Shown piece by piece: positions 32,836 through 44,397 of a stretch of 64,000 nucleotides of DNA; position 1 is the first letter of the stretch, and each line of letters begins with the position of its first letter. The stretch is from Ciona intestinalis (Eukaryota > Chordata > Ascidiacea > Phlebobranchia > Cionidae). A model generated the notes under the pieces. That model saw only the letters and a list, made by a program, of their open reading frames with translations. It ran no database searches and was not told the DNA's origin. The DNA is taken from positions 336,525-400,524 of the forward strand of contig NC_020175.2 of assembly GCF_000224145.3 (NCBI RefSeq). Direction: 5' to 3'. The translations under genes and the position numbers were made by a program.

Positions 32836-33377
32836 ACAGCAGTCGTTATATCATGGTTGTTTTGTTTAAACACCTCCTTACGTTTTTTTAATTTCCTTAA
32901 AAAAAACAAGGCAACACATGGTACAGAAGTTGTAAAAAGCATATTTACGCGTGTTTTTTACCAATCACTCAATGCTCATACATTTATAAGTATCAGGAGT
33001 TATAGTACATGTATAAATGCATTCTACCTACTGCTCCACAGTCACCAATGGCGACTGAAACCCGCTTTGTTAGTTACTTCTGATTTGTTTTTGATCTAGC
33101 TTAGGCTACTTAGCTGGTTGTTGAAGGGTGAATTTATGCTAAATAGTTTAATACGTGATCATTCATTAGAGCTTTGATCTCTTGTTTCCACTGACTATTT
33201 ACTAGAAGACTCATACATGGTGGTTGATGCAACAACAACAACCATTTCTATCACAAGAAACAGAAAAAAAAGTTTAATTATGACTTAATTATGTAGCTTG
33301 TAGGTTTGTCAGGCAATTGCATTGTTACGTAATAATACAGTTAAATTGGTATTTAACGAATGTTGTTTTATGTACAG

Positions 33378-34308
33378 ATCCTGCAGAACAGTTTCAAATC
33401 ACCAATGGCTTGGGCACTTTATGTGAATGGGATACCAATGGGTCCACAATATTGTAACATCACATTCTTACTGAATCTAGTAACTCATTATGCCATTTTG
33501 AAAAAGAGGGTATAACTGTTAGCTTTAAAGATAATGTTGGTCTTATCACCAAGTTTATTAAAACATCTAACTTCCTTCTACGTTGCAGCCAACTCAAAAT
33601 GACACTGGTTCATACACATTGACAGTGACATCATCAACTTTTACTCCTGTCATCTTCCCATTCACAATTCTTGTTTCAAATCCTATTGTAGTTCCTATAG
33701 ATAACACAGCTACTATTGTTGGGGCAGTTCTTGGTTCAATAATTGCGATTCTTCTGATCATAAACACATTTGTAATATAATAGTTTATCCAAGTGTATAT
33801 ATTACAGATTATGTGGAGTTGAACCGATCAAGCGCAACCAGCCAACCTATTGTGGTAAGAAGTGTTTTATTTTAATCATTTCACACAGTTTAAATGTATA
33901 ATTTCAAAATGAAAGTGGTTGCAATGTTTGTATATATTGTTTGCTATTCACACAGGAAGTCATATATCTGTTACGAGGTTAAACATTCAGATGTTTAATG
34001 TGTACTCAATCTACCACTTTGTTTAAACAGTTTCTTGACTGTTTGTCTATAACAATTACTATAACAAGCTTTACTGAGAATAATGATAAAAATAATATTT
34101 TATTAATAATTCCAACACCACTTGTTAAATAAAAGGCTGATTTAATATTTTTACAGAGATTTCAACAAGTTATGAAAATCTGAAGAACAATGTCAATGTA
34201 ACAAGAGGTAAGAATTGACTTTTATTCATTGGTTTCCTCTAATCTGACCTTGACCTTACTACAGATGAGCAAGGTTATGCTGATATACAAAGTGCAGAAC
34301 CAAGCGTT
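33378..34308 (+). pseudogene. Tail-end fragment of an Ig-type receptor with tyrosine motifs
   Basis: Pieces visible: 33378-33455 (start of an Ig-like exon, related to 37063-37210), 33589-33771 (end of an Ig domain, DTGSYTLTV, then a membrane helix ATIVGAVLGSIIAILLIINT), 33808-33854 (YVELNRSSATSQPIV), 34159-34207 (STSYENLKNNVNVTR) and 34265-34308 (DEQGYADIQSAEPSV). The three tail tyrosines sit in YxxL/I contexts, and YENL and YADI are 12 residues apart, as in ITAM-like motifs. The first exon shifts frame about two thirds of the way through, and the phase between the helix exon and the YVEL exon does not match. No head-end exons lie upstream. I infer a broken or partly mis-assembled receptor gene, related to the one starting at 35203. 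Confidence 0.6.
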
Positions 34309-34319
34309 GTAAGTTATCC

Positions 34320-35202
34320 CAATATATTTGGAAGTATTATTAAGTTATTATGTACAACATGTTCGGGTGACAACATCAAATGATGGATACTAAACTTTTA
34401 TTGAAAGGAAATAGAAGAATGCGGCAAGACAATCCTCATCAAAGTGAAAACCAATAATATAGGAGCTGGGCCTATTTTTTTATTGGGAAAAATTCTGACT
34501 ATTTTCCATTTTATAGTGTTTGTGCACACATTCTATCTATTATGTAAGCATTTAATATTATTGTTCTTTTTAATATCATTTTAATAAGAAGCATTCTTTT
34601 TATTGGGCATATTATAACTAAATTTAGACCCAATGTATACATATTCCCGAGTTCATTTAACGTCTTTGCTTTTGTGTTGAAAGATACCTAGCTCATACTA
34701 AATTAACTCTTCTTTAAGTGAGTAATTGGAATAGCTGAATTAAAGTAGGTGCAGGGAAATATATGCATTATATATGTATGGTCAAACAACATGTGTTCAA
34801 TGGCGCTTTATTAATCATTGCCTCAAAGCTTTTAATTTAGGTTGAAATATATGTACTAAGGCAGTGTATATGTTTGTGTATGTTGGCTTAACTGTTAAAA
34901 TTATAAAATTAAAAGAAACAGATTTAGAAAATAACAGGTATGTGGCAGATTATGTTTGTTTAAGCAAGTTAAACATAATGAATTAGATCGACACTTCCAT
35001 TATTTGAATTTATCTGGTTCAAAAATTATTAACTTTTGTGAGAACAAAGAAGTAGTTGGTAATTGTTACATTAGCAAATCCTGCATTATAAGTTGATATG
35101 AGGGAGAGAATCAAATTTGCTTAATATTGCATTTTTATTTAAAACTAACAGGATTGCACTAACATTTTTGCAGTTAAAGTGTAGATTTTGTACACAATTA
35201 AA
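34320..35202. other. Intergenic or intronic AT-rich stretch
   Basis: No supported exon. It separates a receptor tail fragment from a receptor head on the same strand and should include the promoter of the latter. Confidence 0.5.
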
Positions 35203-37210
35203 ATGAGTATCCAAACAATAATGCTGATGATATTTGGAGGCTTGGTTGCTACAGGTAATTACTTTTAAATAATATACAATGTTTATAAATGTTTCTTCTT
35301 TAAATTTATTTTAGCATTTCCCACAGGAATTAACATGAACACTAAACTAGGATGGGGAGTTGGGTCAGTGTATTTTGTGTTTCTGGGTCTCTTTTTTCTG
35401 TATCCTGATGTTTTTGAATTTCTTTGTGTCTTTAATTTATAAATGGTAAAAATTTCTTAAACATGTGGGTTAAAATACACAATTACAAACCGCCATTCAA
35501 GTCTAAAGTGTGTCTGTATTTATATATTCCTGAAAAGTCATTTACGTTATGTATTTCATACAAATAATGTTACTAATACAATATTAATAGGAAAATAACA
35601 AATTGCTGTAGAAATGTTTTTAAATTAAAATGTTAATACCAGGTGATGTCATCAATCTACCAGCACCTGGTAACACTGCAACAAGAGCAATTGGTATAAC
35701 CAACCTTAAGATATCAACAACAATATCAACAACAATCTATGATACATGTGTATGGACTTATGGAATCAAACTGCAGACCTTTTATAGCAAAAACTTTGGT
35801 CCTTGCTTGACACCTAGCAATGCTGAAGTAGCAGTTACTTGTACTGACAGTGGTGGGACTGTGACATCACAACTACGATTCATTCAAGCTATCAATGCTA
35901 GTTTCAACGTAACTGTTGACTGCGACACAACAACAGTTTCATTTCTTACTGTGATTATACAAGGTGAAGTACATATATTCAGTAGGCTATGATCCTGTAA
36001 GATTGTTAAATACTAACTTGTTTAAATGTAAAACTAAAAAAAGTTTAGTATTTTTCTTTGTTATTATATAGCATGTTCATCTCCAACACCCAACAATGTT
36101 CCAGTCAACCCATCAAGTGGTGTCTACAACGATCAAGCTAACTTCCAGTGTTCTCATGGTTCAACTTTATTTAACATGGATGGAACAACTGGAAACACTG
36201 CAACCAAATGCCTTGCTACAGCAGAGTGGGAGAATGAAAATATAGTTCAATGTTGGTCAGGTGGGTGGTATGCTGTGTATATAAGTAGGGCTGCTCATGG
36301 ATCAATTTGTGCAAAGGAAAATAGAAAATATTTCTTGTAATGCTTCGCTATGCATTTTTCGGTGCATAATGTTACAATTAGTTCTGAGTCTTGATCTGTT
36401 ACTTGTTTCATCGTCCAAACAAAATGTTAGTATTTTCATATTGTTTGCATTTAATTTGAATTTATATCTTTTTAAATTAAAATTAAATTATTATTATTAA
36501 AAATAAATTAAAAATTAAAAAATGAAATTAAAAATGAAATATTTACTGCTTTATGCTTACTAATTGCCTCCCATTTTTATATTAAATATTTCATCTACAG
36601 CAATACGTTTATTTTTCACAGCACCAACTGCTACATTGATTGGTAACAATACCATTTGTGCTGGAAACTTTGCTACATTCCAATGTACTGCATCTGTGGG
36701 TGTCCCTTCTTTGGATAGAGTTGAAATTTATTTCAATAATCAAAATCAAACGGTAAAGTTAAAGTAAAATATTAAGTTCGTATTTATATAATTGTTTCTA
36801 CCAGTTGGTTGGAAACACATGGACAAGCAATCCACTGAGTAGTTCAAACAATGGAGATATAGTGGAATGTAGAGCTATAAATAGCTACACTGCCATGCAG
36901 GAATATACAAACTTGGGAAGAGACAGCAAGACATTGATTATACACTGTGAGTCGTAATCATATGAAATTACTGTTTCCCATATTGTTGTCTAACTTTACT
37001 TTAAATCTTTAAATATGTTGTACGCATTTTAACTATTAACAAATTTGTTCTCACATCTCCAGATGCAGCTGAAGGATTTGCAGTGAATGATGTCACAACC
37101 AGCCACAAGTAACATATGTACATGGTATATTGCCCCACCTGGTCCAAGATCATGTACCATCACATTCTCACTTAACCCAACTACTTATACAACCACTTTA
37201 ACAAAGGATG
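35203..37210 (+). CDS. Head end of a CCP plus Ig receptor with an unrecognised N-terminal module
   Basis: Exons join in phase: 35203-35254 (signal peptide MSIQTIMLMIFGGLVAT), 35643-35963 (unrecognised module of about 107 residues, with TRAIGITNLKISTTISTT and paired cysteines), 36072-36260 (a CCP/sushi domain, ACSSPTPNN to VQCWS), 36622-36752 plus 36805-36946 (one split Ig domain, cysteines in TFQCTAS and VECRA) and 37063-37210 (start of a second Ig domain). The last exon carries a frame conflict: a stop at 37108-37110 in the inherited frame, with the homologous text continuing in another frame. Membrane and tail exons are not found before the gap at 39037; candidates are the microexons at 41699-41813. 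The N-terminal module recurs in the minus-strand gene at 43.5 kb. Likely a cell-surface immune-type receptor. Confidence 0.75.
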
Positions 37211-37599
37211 GTAAGTCTCCCATCAGTGTTCTATTTTTTTTTCAATTTCTGCCGACCGCAAATTATGACGTCACGTATTTCCGCGAAAATTACGACTTTC
37301 GTAAATACTGTGTGCATTCGTACGATGGTTCGCTGACATAATCACTAATCAGTGATTCAGCTAATCAGTTATTGAGTTATAAAGTTAAACCGCACACGTA
37401 GTTTGTAATAGTATTATCATGCTATTTGTACTCTACCCAAGACGTTTTTATAAACTATGTAAGAAAACGAACCATATACACGAGAGCATAGACGTCGTTT
37501 TTTTAATAATATTTGCCAATTTTTAGGTGGTTTATTTACATGCTTGCTGCGTTCACATGCATAAGAATTATTCATCGTAGACGAGACAATCCTTTAGAT

Positions 37600-38700
37600 T
37601 AGCCAATGGCAGACGGGATTTTTGCAAGCCATCTATACTTTAATTCGCTTAAGGGAAAACGCAAGTATTCAATCTGTTTTAAGCACCTGCAGGCTAAATA
37701 ATTGAGAGGACAATCGCTAGTATGACGCAAATAATCAACGCGTGAATCCTTACTATTTCGTAATGAATATGCTGCTTGGCTGGGAAAAATATTGTAAATG
37801 AAATATTAAACAGCGCTACTTCTAGAACAGATCTTTGTTGAATATATTTACTTTTTTTATTTGTCCCCTCGATTACAGTAGCGAAGATTTAGAAATATTA
37901 TAAACGAGAAGGCAGGATATAGCAATAAAACAACAGTTGTTAAAACACGCTTGCAGTTAAAAACAAATTGTTGCGGCCCGCATTGTTTAGAATGCGATAC
38001 AGCAAAAAATCCTCCTCTGTTTAGCAGCAATATTGTTTGTTAATCTAAATTCTAATGTAGTAATAGAGAGAGTAAACCAAACTCGCGTTAGCAGAAAATA
38101 GGCTTTCAAGAAATATACCCATTGATTGTTGGTGGGGAAGGTCTTTCTAGTGGCAATTTTTTTCAGCCGTTGCTGTTTGAACTGAGCTAAAATATGCTTT
38201 AAAATGCAGTGGTTCCCAAATTCTATTCCCGTACCATTTTTTGGTTTATGCAGCGTTCTCGTACCACATACTAAACTAATAGACTTGTGAATGTTTCAAA
38301 AAAAGTCACCTGACCATTTACTAATTTTTCGGCGGGAATTCGCAATACAAACTTGGCACTGCTTTTTTCATGGCTGCGTGTAAAATAAGTGTTATTTGCC
38401 AATTTAACATGGTAACAGGCTGTAATAAACAACCTAAATATGTTCACTGCTGTATATTTTCTTAGCCAAGCAGCATATTTATTACGAAATAGTATGGATT
38501 CACACGTGGATTCATTGCATCATAATAGCGATTGTTTGACCATGTAATTGATTACAACATAATAGCAATTCACACGCTCATTATTTGCGTCATAATAGCG
38601 ATTGTCCCCTTGATTATTTAGCCTGCATTTGCCTAAAAACAGTTTGGATATTTGCCTTTTCACATGCGCGCATTAAAGTATAGATATAGATAGTTTGTGA
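37600..38700. repeat. Large fold-back (inverted repeat) structure
   Basis: The left arm (about 37640-37795) and the reverse complement of the right arm (about 38460-38690) share long matches, for example 'caggctaaataat', 'gacaatcgct.gtatgacgcaaataat' and 'tatgctgcttggct'. The right arm contains an extra internal duplication. The loop is about 670 bases, with no coding sequence that I recognise. This is typical of a fold-back or non-autonomous DNA transposon. Confidence 0.75.
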
Positions 38701-39036
38701 ATACTTCGTACCCACGTAAAGCAACCACTGCTTTAATGGCTGCAATGGTCGACGTCTATCGTTGATGATTTTTTTTTTAATTTTCTTTAAAAACGTAACA
38801 ATATTACTTGTGACGTAACAATGTTTCATATTTAGAAACACGTGGAACTTGTGGTTTATGAAGTTAAAAACAGAATATGTATTATTATCCACAATTTCGC
38901 GTAACTTTCATTGCATCGCGGAACAACGTGCGTAACGAAAAAAAATCTAAAATATTCGTTTTACGTAAAATATTTCCAAATTCCTTACGCATTTCCGCCG
39001 ACCGGCGGTCGCCGCGGTCGCGGGAAAATTGTACAC

Positions 39037-39850
39037 NNNNNNNNNNNNNNNNNNNNNNNNNNNNNNNNNNNNNNNNNNNNNNNNNNNNNNNNNNNNNNNN
39101 NNNNNNNNNNNNNNNNNNNNNNNNNNNNNNNNNNNNNNNNNNNNNNNNNNNNNNNNNNNNNNNNNNNNNNNNNNNNNNNNNNNNNNNNNNNNNNNNNNNN
39201 NNNNNNNNNNNNNNNNNNNNNNNNNNNNNNNNNNNNNNNNNNNNNNNNNNNNNNNNNNNNNNNNNNNNNNNNNNNNNNNNNNNNNNNNNNNNNNNNNNNN
39301 NNNNNNNNNNNNNNNNNNNNNNNNNNNNNNNNNNNNNNNNNNNNNNNNNNNNNNNNNNNNNNNNNNNNNNNNNNNNNNNNNNNNNNNNNNNNNNNNNNNN
39401 NNNNNNNNNNNNNNNNNNNNNNNNNNNNNNNNNNNNNNNNNNNNNNNNNNNNNNNNNNNNNNNNNNNNNNNNNNNNNNNNNNNNNNNNNNNNNNNNNNNN
39501 NNNNNNNNNNNNNNNNNNNNNNNNNNNNNNNNNNNNNNNNNNNNNNNNNNNNNNNNNNNNNNNNNNNNNNNNNNNNNNNNNNNNNNNNNNNNNNNNNNNN
39601 NNNNNNNNNNNNNNNNNNNNNNNNNNNNNNNNNNNNNNNNNNNNNNNNNNNNNNNNNNNNNNNNNNNNNNNNNNNNNNNNNNNNNNNNNNNNNNNNNNNN
39701 NNNNNNNNNNNNNNNNNNNNNNNNNNNNNNNNNNNNNNNNNNNNNNNNNNNNNNNNNNNNNNNNNNNNNNNNNNNNNNNNNNNNNNNNNNNNNNNNNNNN
39801 NNNNNNNNNNNNNNNNNNNNNNNNNNNNNNNNNNNNNNNNNNNNNNNNNN
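39037..39850. other. Assembly gap, 814 N
   Basis: Unsequenced stretch of 814 N. The left flank ends in a GC-rich palindrome-like run (ccgaccggcggtcgccgcgg), which may explain the failure to sequence through. Confidence 0.99.
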
Positions 39851-40640
39851 AAATCTTGTTATAAAGCGTATTACTGACTATCACCACGGACACCACAGTC
39901 TAGTACGGGCGCCTGTGAGATAGAAACCGTTGTTAAAGCTGCGATCTAATGTTTTATGTTTGTCGCGTGTTCGTAATAATCAGCTAACGAAGTCACTCGA
40001 GTAACAAACATTGCCGTGCTGCAATTTGACATTTTGCGCTTAATTGTTACGTCACATGTCTTATTGCAACATAACCATTAACTATGACGTTTCATTACGA
40101 AACAATCGGGAGGAATGCCCACTGCCCAACGAACCACGAGATCGAAACATCGTGTATGAGCGTCACATTTTTACGCTCTGCGCGGGCGTAGGAAATAAAG
40201 AAAGACGCATGCGGTAGCATACATTCTACACCTAACAAACGAAGCAATCGTTGTGAATTTATTCTCGTGAAAGGGGCCGTAATGAAACTCTGGTTCTCGT
40301 GCGGTGCCAACGAACAATGTTTTTTGGCTTCTGTCCAAGCTCGGCCGGGAAGATACTTTGTAATATCATATTACAATTTGCGTTGGTTCCAACTTACCGA
40401 TAGCGTCGCTCCTCGCTCTTATATTTGCACCAATTAAAATTCACATAAACGCAATTTACCTGCATTTGTTAAAGTTTAAACTATTCTTGGTTGCTTGCTT
40501 AAAATTATATCGGGAATAAAACAATTATATGAAATATAGAAGCACATAAACCACAATTAGTTTCTAAAATTTTAATAGTTCATCAAAGGTATTATGACGT
40601 AATCATCGTTACATAGTTTCTACCGATTTAGATACGTCGT
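39851..40640. other. Gene-less stretch between two gaps
   Basis: I see no exon or named repeat here. Base composition is slightly richer in CG dinucleotides than the neighbours (for example 40130-40430). Confidence 0.5.
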
Positions 40641-40649
40641 TTTAATTAA

Positions 40650-41521
40650 TGTAATATCATTTTAAATTCATCACATAAAGGTTCCATGTGACATGATTTG
40701 TTACAAAATTAGTATAGTAGGTGTTGGGAAAATGCATTTTTTTAATGTTTGCACGAACCGTTTCGTCATTTTAGCTATTCGCCGTGTTCTCGCAATGTAA
40801 CCGATGCGGTTAAAATAGAGCGCACGTTTATGTCGTCAATAATTACGGAACAAAGAAACCAAAGAGTATATTGTCGGCCCAACGTAAGAAAGTTGGTTTT
40901 AATATAAATAGGATTTATTTTTACTAAAAAAGTCCGGACGTTTTTCGACGATCCGGACGGTGACATTATCACTGAAAAAGGGGTATTTTTACAATCCTGA
41001 ATTTAATATTAGTTTTAATTCACCACATAAAGGTTCCATGTGACATAATTTGTGTTTAAATTAATACGGCGGGTATTTGGAAAACGTATTTTTCTTTAAA
41101 TTAAAAAAATTTGCACACACGTTTCGTCCTTTTTCTATCCGCCGTGTTCTGGNCNGGTAAACGATGCGGCTAAAATAAAGCGCACGTTTATGTCGTCGAT
41201 AGANNNNNNNNNNNNNNNNNNNNNNNNNNNNNNNNNNNNNNNNNNNNNNNNNNAATGCATTTTTTTAATGTTTGCACGAACCGTTTCGTCATTTTAGCTA
41301 TTCGCCGTGTCTCGCAATGTAACCGATGCGGTTAAAATAGAGCGCAGGTTTATGTCGTCAATAATTACGGAACAAAGAAACCAAAGAGTATATTGTCGGC
41401 CCAACGTAAGAAAGTTGGTTTTAATATAAATAGGATTTATTTTTACTAAAAAAGTCCGGACGTTTTTCGACGATCCGGACGGTGACATTATCACTGAAAA
41501 AGGGGTATTTTTACAATCCTG
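40650..41521. repeat. Tandem repeat with a unit of roughly 350 bp, three copies around a gap
   Basis: A block with 'cgtttatgtcgtcaataattac', 'cccaacgtaagaaagttgg' and 'aaagtccggacgtttttcg' occurs at about 40732-41000 and again at 41254-41521, almost identically. A third, diverged, copy (about 41020-41203) lies between them and is cut by the 50-N gap. The phrase 'cacataaaggttccatgtga' at about 40672 and 41024 gives an offset near 352. Two ambiguous bases at about 41153-41155 show poor sequence quality. Confidence 0.85.
41204..41253. other. Assembly gap, 50 N
   Basis: Run of 50 N inside the tandem repeat of roughly 350-bp units, so the true copy number is unknown. Confidence 0.99.
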
Positions 41522-41698
41522 ACAACATGTATTAATAAAAAATTGGTTAAATTTAATCCATAATGGCCACAGTTTATATCTGAACGCCGGATCTTTTATT
41601 ATGTAAAGTAATTAACTATTTGGTTAAGACTTAAAAGTTTTCCCTTTTACTCTTTATAGATAAGGTAAAATTATATTGACCATTTGTTTTTCTTGCAG

Positions 41699-41813
41699 AT
41701 AAAGAAGTTACAGGAAGAAGGTAAACACTAGTTTATCTTATGTAATATATACAATAACAAAATATTAACATTTACTTTAAATTACAGCAACATTGGAATG
41801 GAAGCAGAGCATG
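41699..41813 (+). CDS. Two possible tail microexons of a receptor
   Basis: 41699-41720 (acceptor CTTGCAG, donor AG/GTAAAC) and 41788-41813 (acceptor TTACAG, donor G/GTAAGA) join in phase to give KEVTGRSNIGMEAEH. Short cytoplasmic microexons like this are typical of the receptor tails in this cluster. They could belong to the receptor that begins at 35203, but the gene between is not traceable. Weak call. Confidence 0.3.
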
Positions 41814-41963
41814 GTAAGACTTACTTTGCAACAAATGTTATTCAAATGCAGAATACTTTCTTGTTTATTTCAGTAAATATAAGTTTTGAATATTCATGTA
41901 TTACCATACATTTATTATTTATATTCATTGTTCAAAACAAATAGTTAGGTTGTTTATACCTTC

Positions 41964-42963
41964 NNNNNNNNNNNNNNNNNNNNNNNNNNNNNNNNNNNNN
42001 NNNNNNNNNNNNNNNNNNNNNNNNNNNNNNNNNNNNNNNNNNNNNNNNNNNNNNNNNNNNNNNNNNNNNNNNNNNNNNNNNNNNNNNNNNNNNNNNNNNN
42101 NNNNNNNNNNNNNNNNNNNNNNNNNNNNNNNNNNNNNNNNNNNNNNNNNNNNNNNNNNNNNNNNNNNNNNNNNNNNNNNNNNNNNNNNNNNNNNNNNNNN
42201 NNNNNNNNNNNNNNNNNNNNNNNNNNNNNNNNNNNNNNNNNNNNNNNNNNNNNNNNNNNNNNNNNNNNNNNNNNNNNNNNNNNNNNNNNNNNNNNNNNNN
42301 NNNNNNNNNNNNNNNNNNNNNNNNNNNNNNNNNNNNNNNNNNNNNNNNNNNNNNNNNNNNNNNNNNNNNNNNNNNNNNNNNNNNNNNNNNNNNNNNNNNN
42401 NNNNNNNNNNNNNNNNNNNNNNNNNNNNNNNNNNNNNNNNNNNNNNNNNNNNNNNNNNNNNNNNNNNNNNNNNNNNNNNNNNNNNNNNNNNNNNNNNNNN
42501 NNNNNNNNNNNNNNNNNNNNNNNNNNNNNNNNNNNNNNNNNNNNNNNNNNNNNNNNNNNNNNNNNNNNNNNNNNNNNNNNNNNNNNNNNNNNNNNNNNNN
42601 NNNNNNNNNNNNNNNNNNNNNNNNNNNNNNNNNNNNNNNNNNNNNNNNNNNNNNNNNNNNNNNNNNNNNNNNNNNNNNNNNNNNNNNNNNNNNNNNNNNN
42701 NNNNNNNNNNNNNNNNNNNNNNNNNNNNNNNNNNNNNNNNNNNNNNNNNNNNNNNNNNNNNNNNNNNNNNNNNNNNNNNNNNNNNNNNNNNNNNNNNNNN
42801 NNNNNNNNNNNNNNNNNNNNNNNNNNNNNNNNNNNNNNNNNNNNNNNNNNNNNNNNNNNNNNNNNNNNNNNNNNNNNNNNNNNNNNNNNNNNNNNNNNNN
42901 NNNNNNNNNNNNNNNNNNNNNNNNNNNNNNNNNNNNNNNNNNNNNNNNNNNNNNNNNNNNNNN
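41964..42963. other. Assembly gap, 1000 N
   Basis: A round 1000 N gap that removes the 3' part of the minus-strand CCP receptor and the 3' side of the plus-strand microexons. Confidence 0.99.
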
Positions 42964-43941
42964 TGATTGTTTCATTTACACCAGTGTAGTTATAACATCT
43001 AACATATGCACTAATATAAAATGACCACCATCAAACTCTCCCCCATATCTCCATCCACAGCTAGATACACCAGTTGTTGATATTGTTGTTGATATCTTAA
43101 GGTTGTTTATACCAAGTGCTCTTGTTGTTTTGTTGTTAGTCGTTGGCAGATTGATTGTTAAATACGCATAAACTGTAAGACATAAAGTTACTTTTAAATC
43201 TGATTTCATTCAACTATTTGTTATCTGTTTACCAAGTGAACAGTTAGGTGCAGGACTCCAAGTAGCTTGCTCATTACAAGTTGCATCCACTGTGTTCCCA
43301 GTATATCCAGCAGCACAACTAAATCTTGCTGTACATCCATATCCACATGGTGATGTGCTTTGCTTAGACAGGATCACACCAGGAGATATAATACTAGTCG
43401 GACATGCTGAAACGATAGATCAGTTTACACCAACTTGGTATTTGTATATTCTGTTATTTTTTTGTTGATGTATTCCTTGAACTTACCTTTAAAAACAATA
43501 TTCACTGAATAACTTGGTGATGGAGAACATTGCATGTTTATATTCAAATCCTTGTATTGTGGTTGTAACAATGTTAGTTGTGATGTCACTGTACCAGCAT
43601 TGTTAACACAAGTGATTGTTTCATTTACACCAGTGTAGTTATAACATCTAACAAATGTCCCAGAATAAAATCCACCAACATCAAACTCTCCCCCATATCT
43701 CCATCCACAGCTAGAAACACCAGTTGTTGATATTGTTGTTGATATCTTAAGGTTGCTTATACCAAGTGCTCTTGTTGCAGTGTCACCATATGCTGGTAGG
43801 CTAATGATAACCCCTAAGAAATATTCGACGGTTAACTTAATTGTATAATGTCACAATATATCAACATTTCCGATATTTACCTTTACAACCAACAACCACC
43901 AATATTAATGCAATGATGCTGCACTGAATATATTTCTTCAT
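42964..43941 (-). CDS. Modular CCP receptor or secreted protein, 5' part
   Basis: Minus-strand exons: 43941-43881 (signal peptide MKKYIQCSIIALILVVVG), 43813-43487 (unrecognised module of about 108 residues with TRALGISNLKISTTISTT, SCGWRYGGEF and VRCYNYTGVNETITC), 43406-43233 (a CCP/sushi domain, ACPTSIISPG, SCAAGYTGNT, ATWSPAPNCS), then 43172 downward (a second copy of the module, TRALGINNLKISTTISTT), which runs into the 1000-N gap. Phases agree across all joins. Within the second module copy the frame shifts by one base after GGEFDGGHFI, either a sequencing error or damage. The two modules are nearly identical in DNA over more than 80 bases, suggesting recent internal duplication or conversion. 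Complement-receptor-like CCP genes with high polymorphism (vCRL1) are known in Ciona; whether this is that locus cannot be told. Confidence 0.75.
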
Positions 43942-44397
43942 CTTAGTTTGGTAATCACCCTACTACAATGTAACTAGCTACACACTGTCAGTACTTCCTT
44001 GTTATTGTGGAATTCGCAATGTGTTCAATATGGCAGTAGTGTGTGGGTGTTATGCATGCTTGAACAACTACGGTTTATAAAGTTTAACAAAAGTTTTAGA
44101 ACTTCATATTCATGACTTTGAGTCTTACAGATTAGTTTATCTCCTTGTTTACAAATCAATTTATTAAAACATTTATTGCACTTAAAAAGAACATAAAATT
44201 CTGTATAACTTGTTTTTGTTTGTGATAAAACTATACAGTAATAACGCCATAACATTATATACACAACAGTGCTTTCCTTGCATTTAAATTTTAAATGTAT
44301 GCAAATATGAAGATGGTATGCAAATATTAATTTTAAACAATAGTCCTTAAAATTGTTGAAAAAATGTATACAATGAAACAAACATAAAAAATCAGGT

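Noticed and set aside
38877-39923. Long open frames over the N-gap (also at 41896-42975 and 58159-58791)
   Set aside because: They are open only because N cannot encode a stop.
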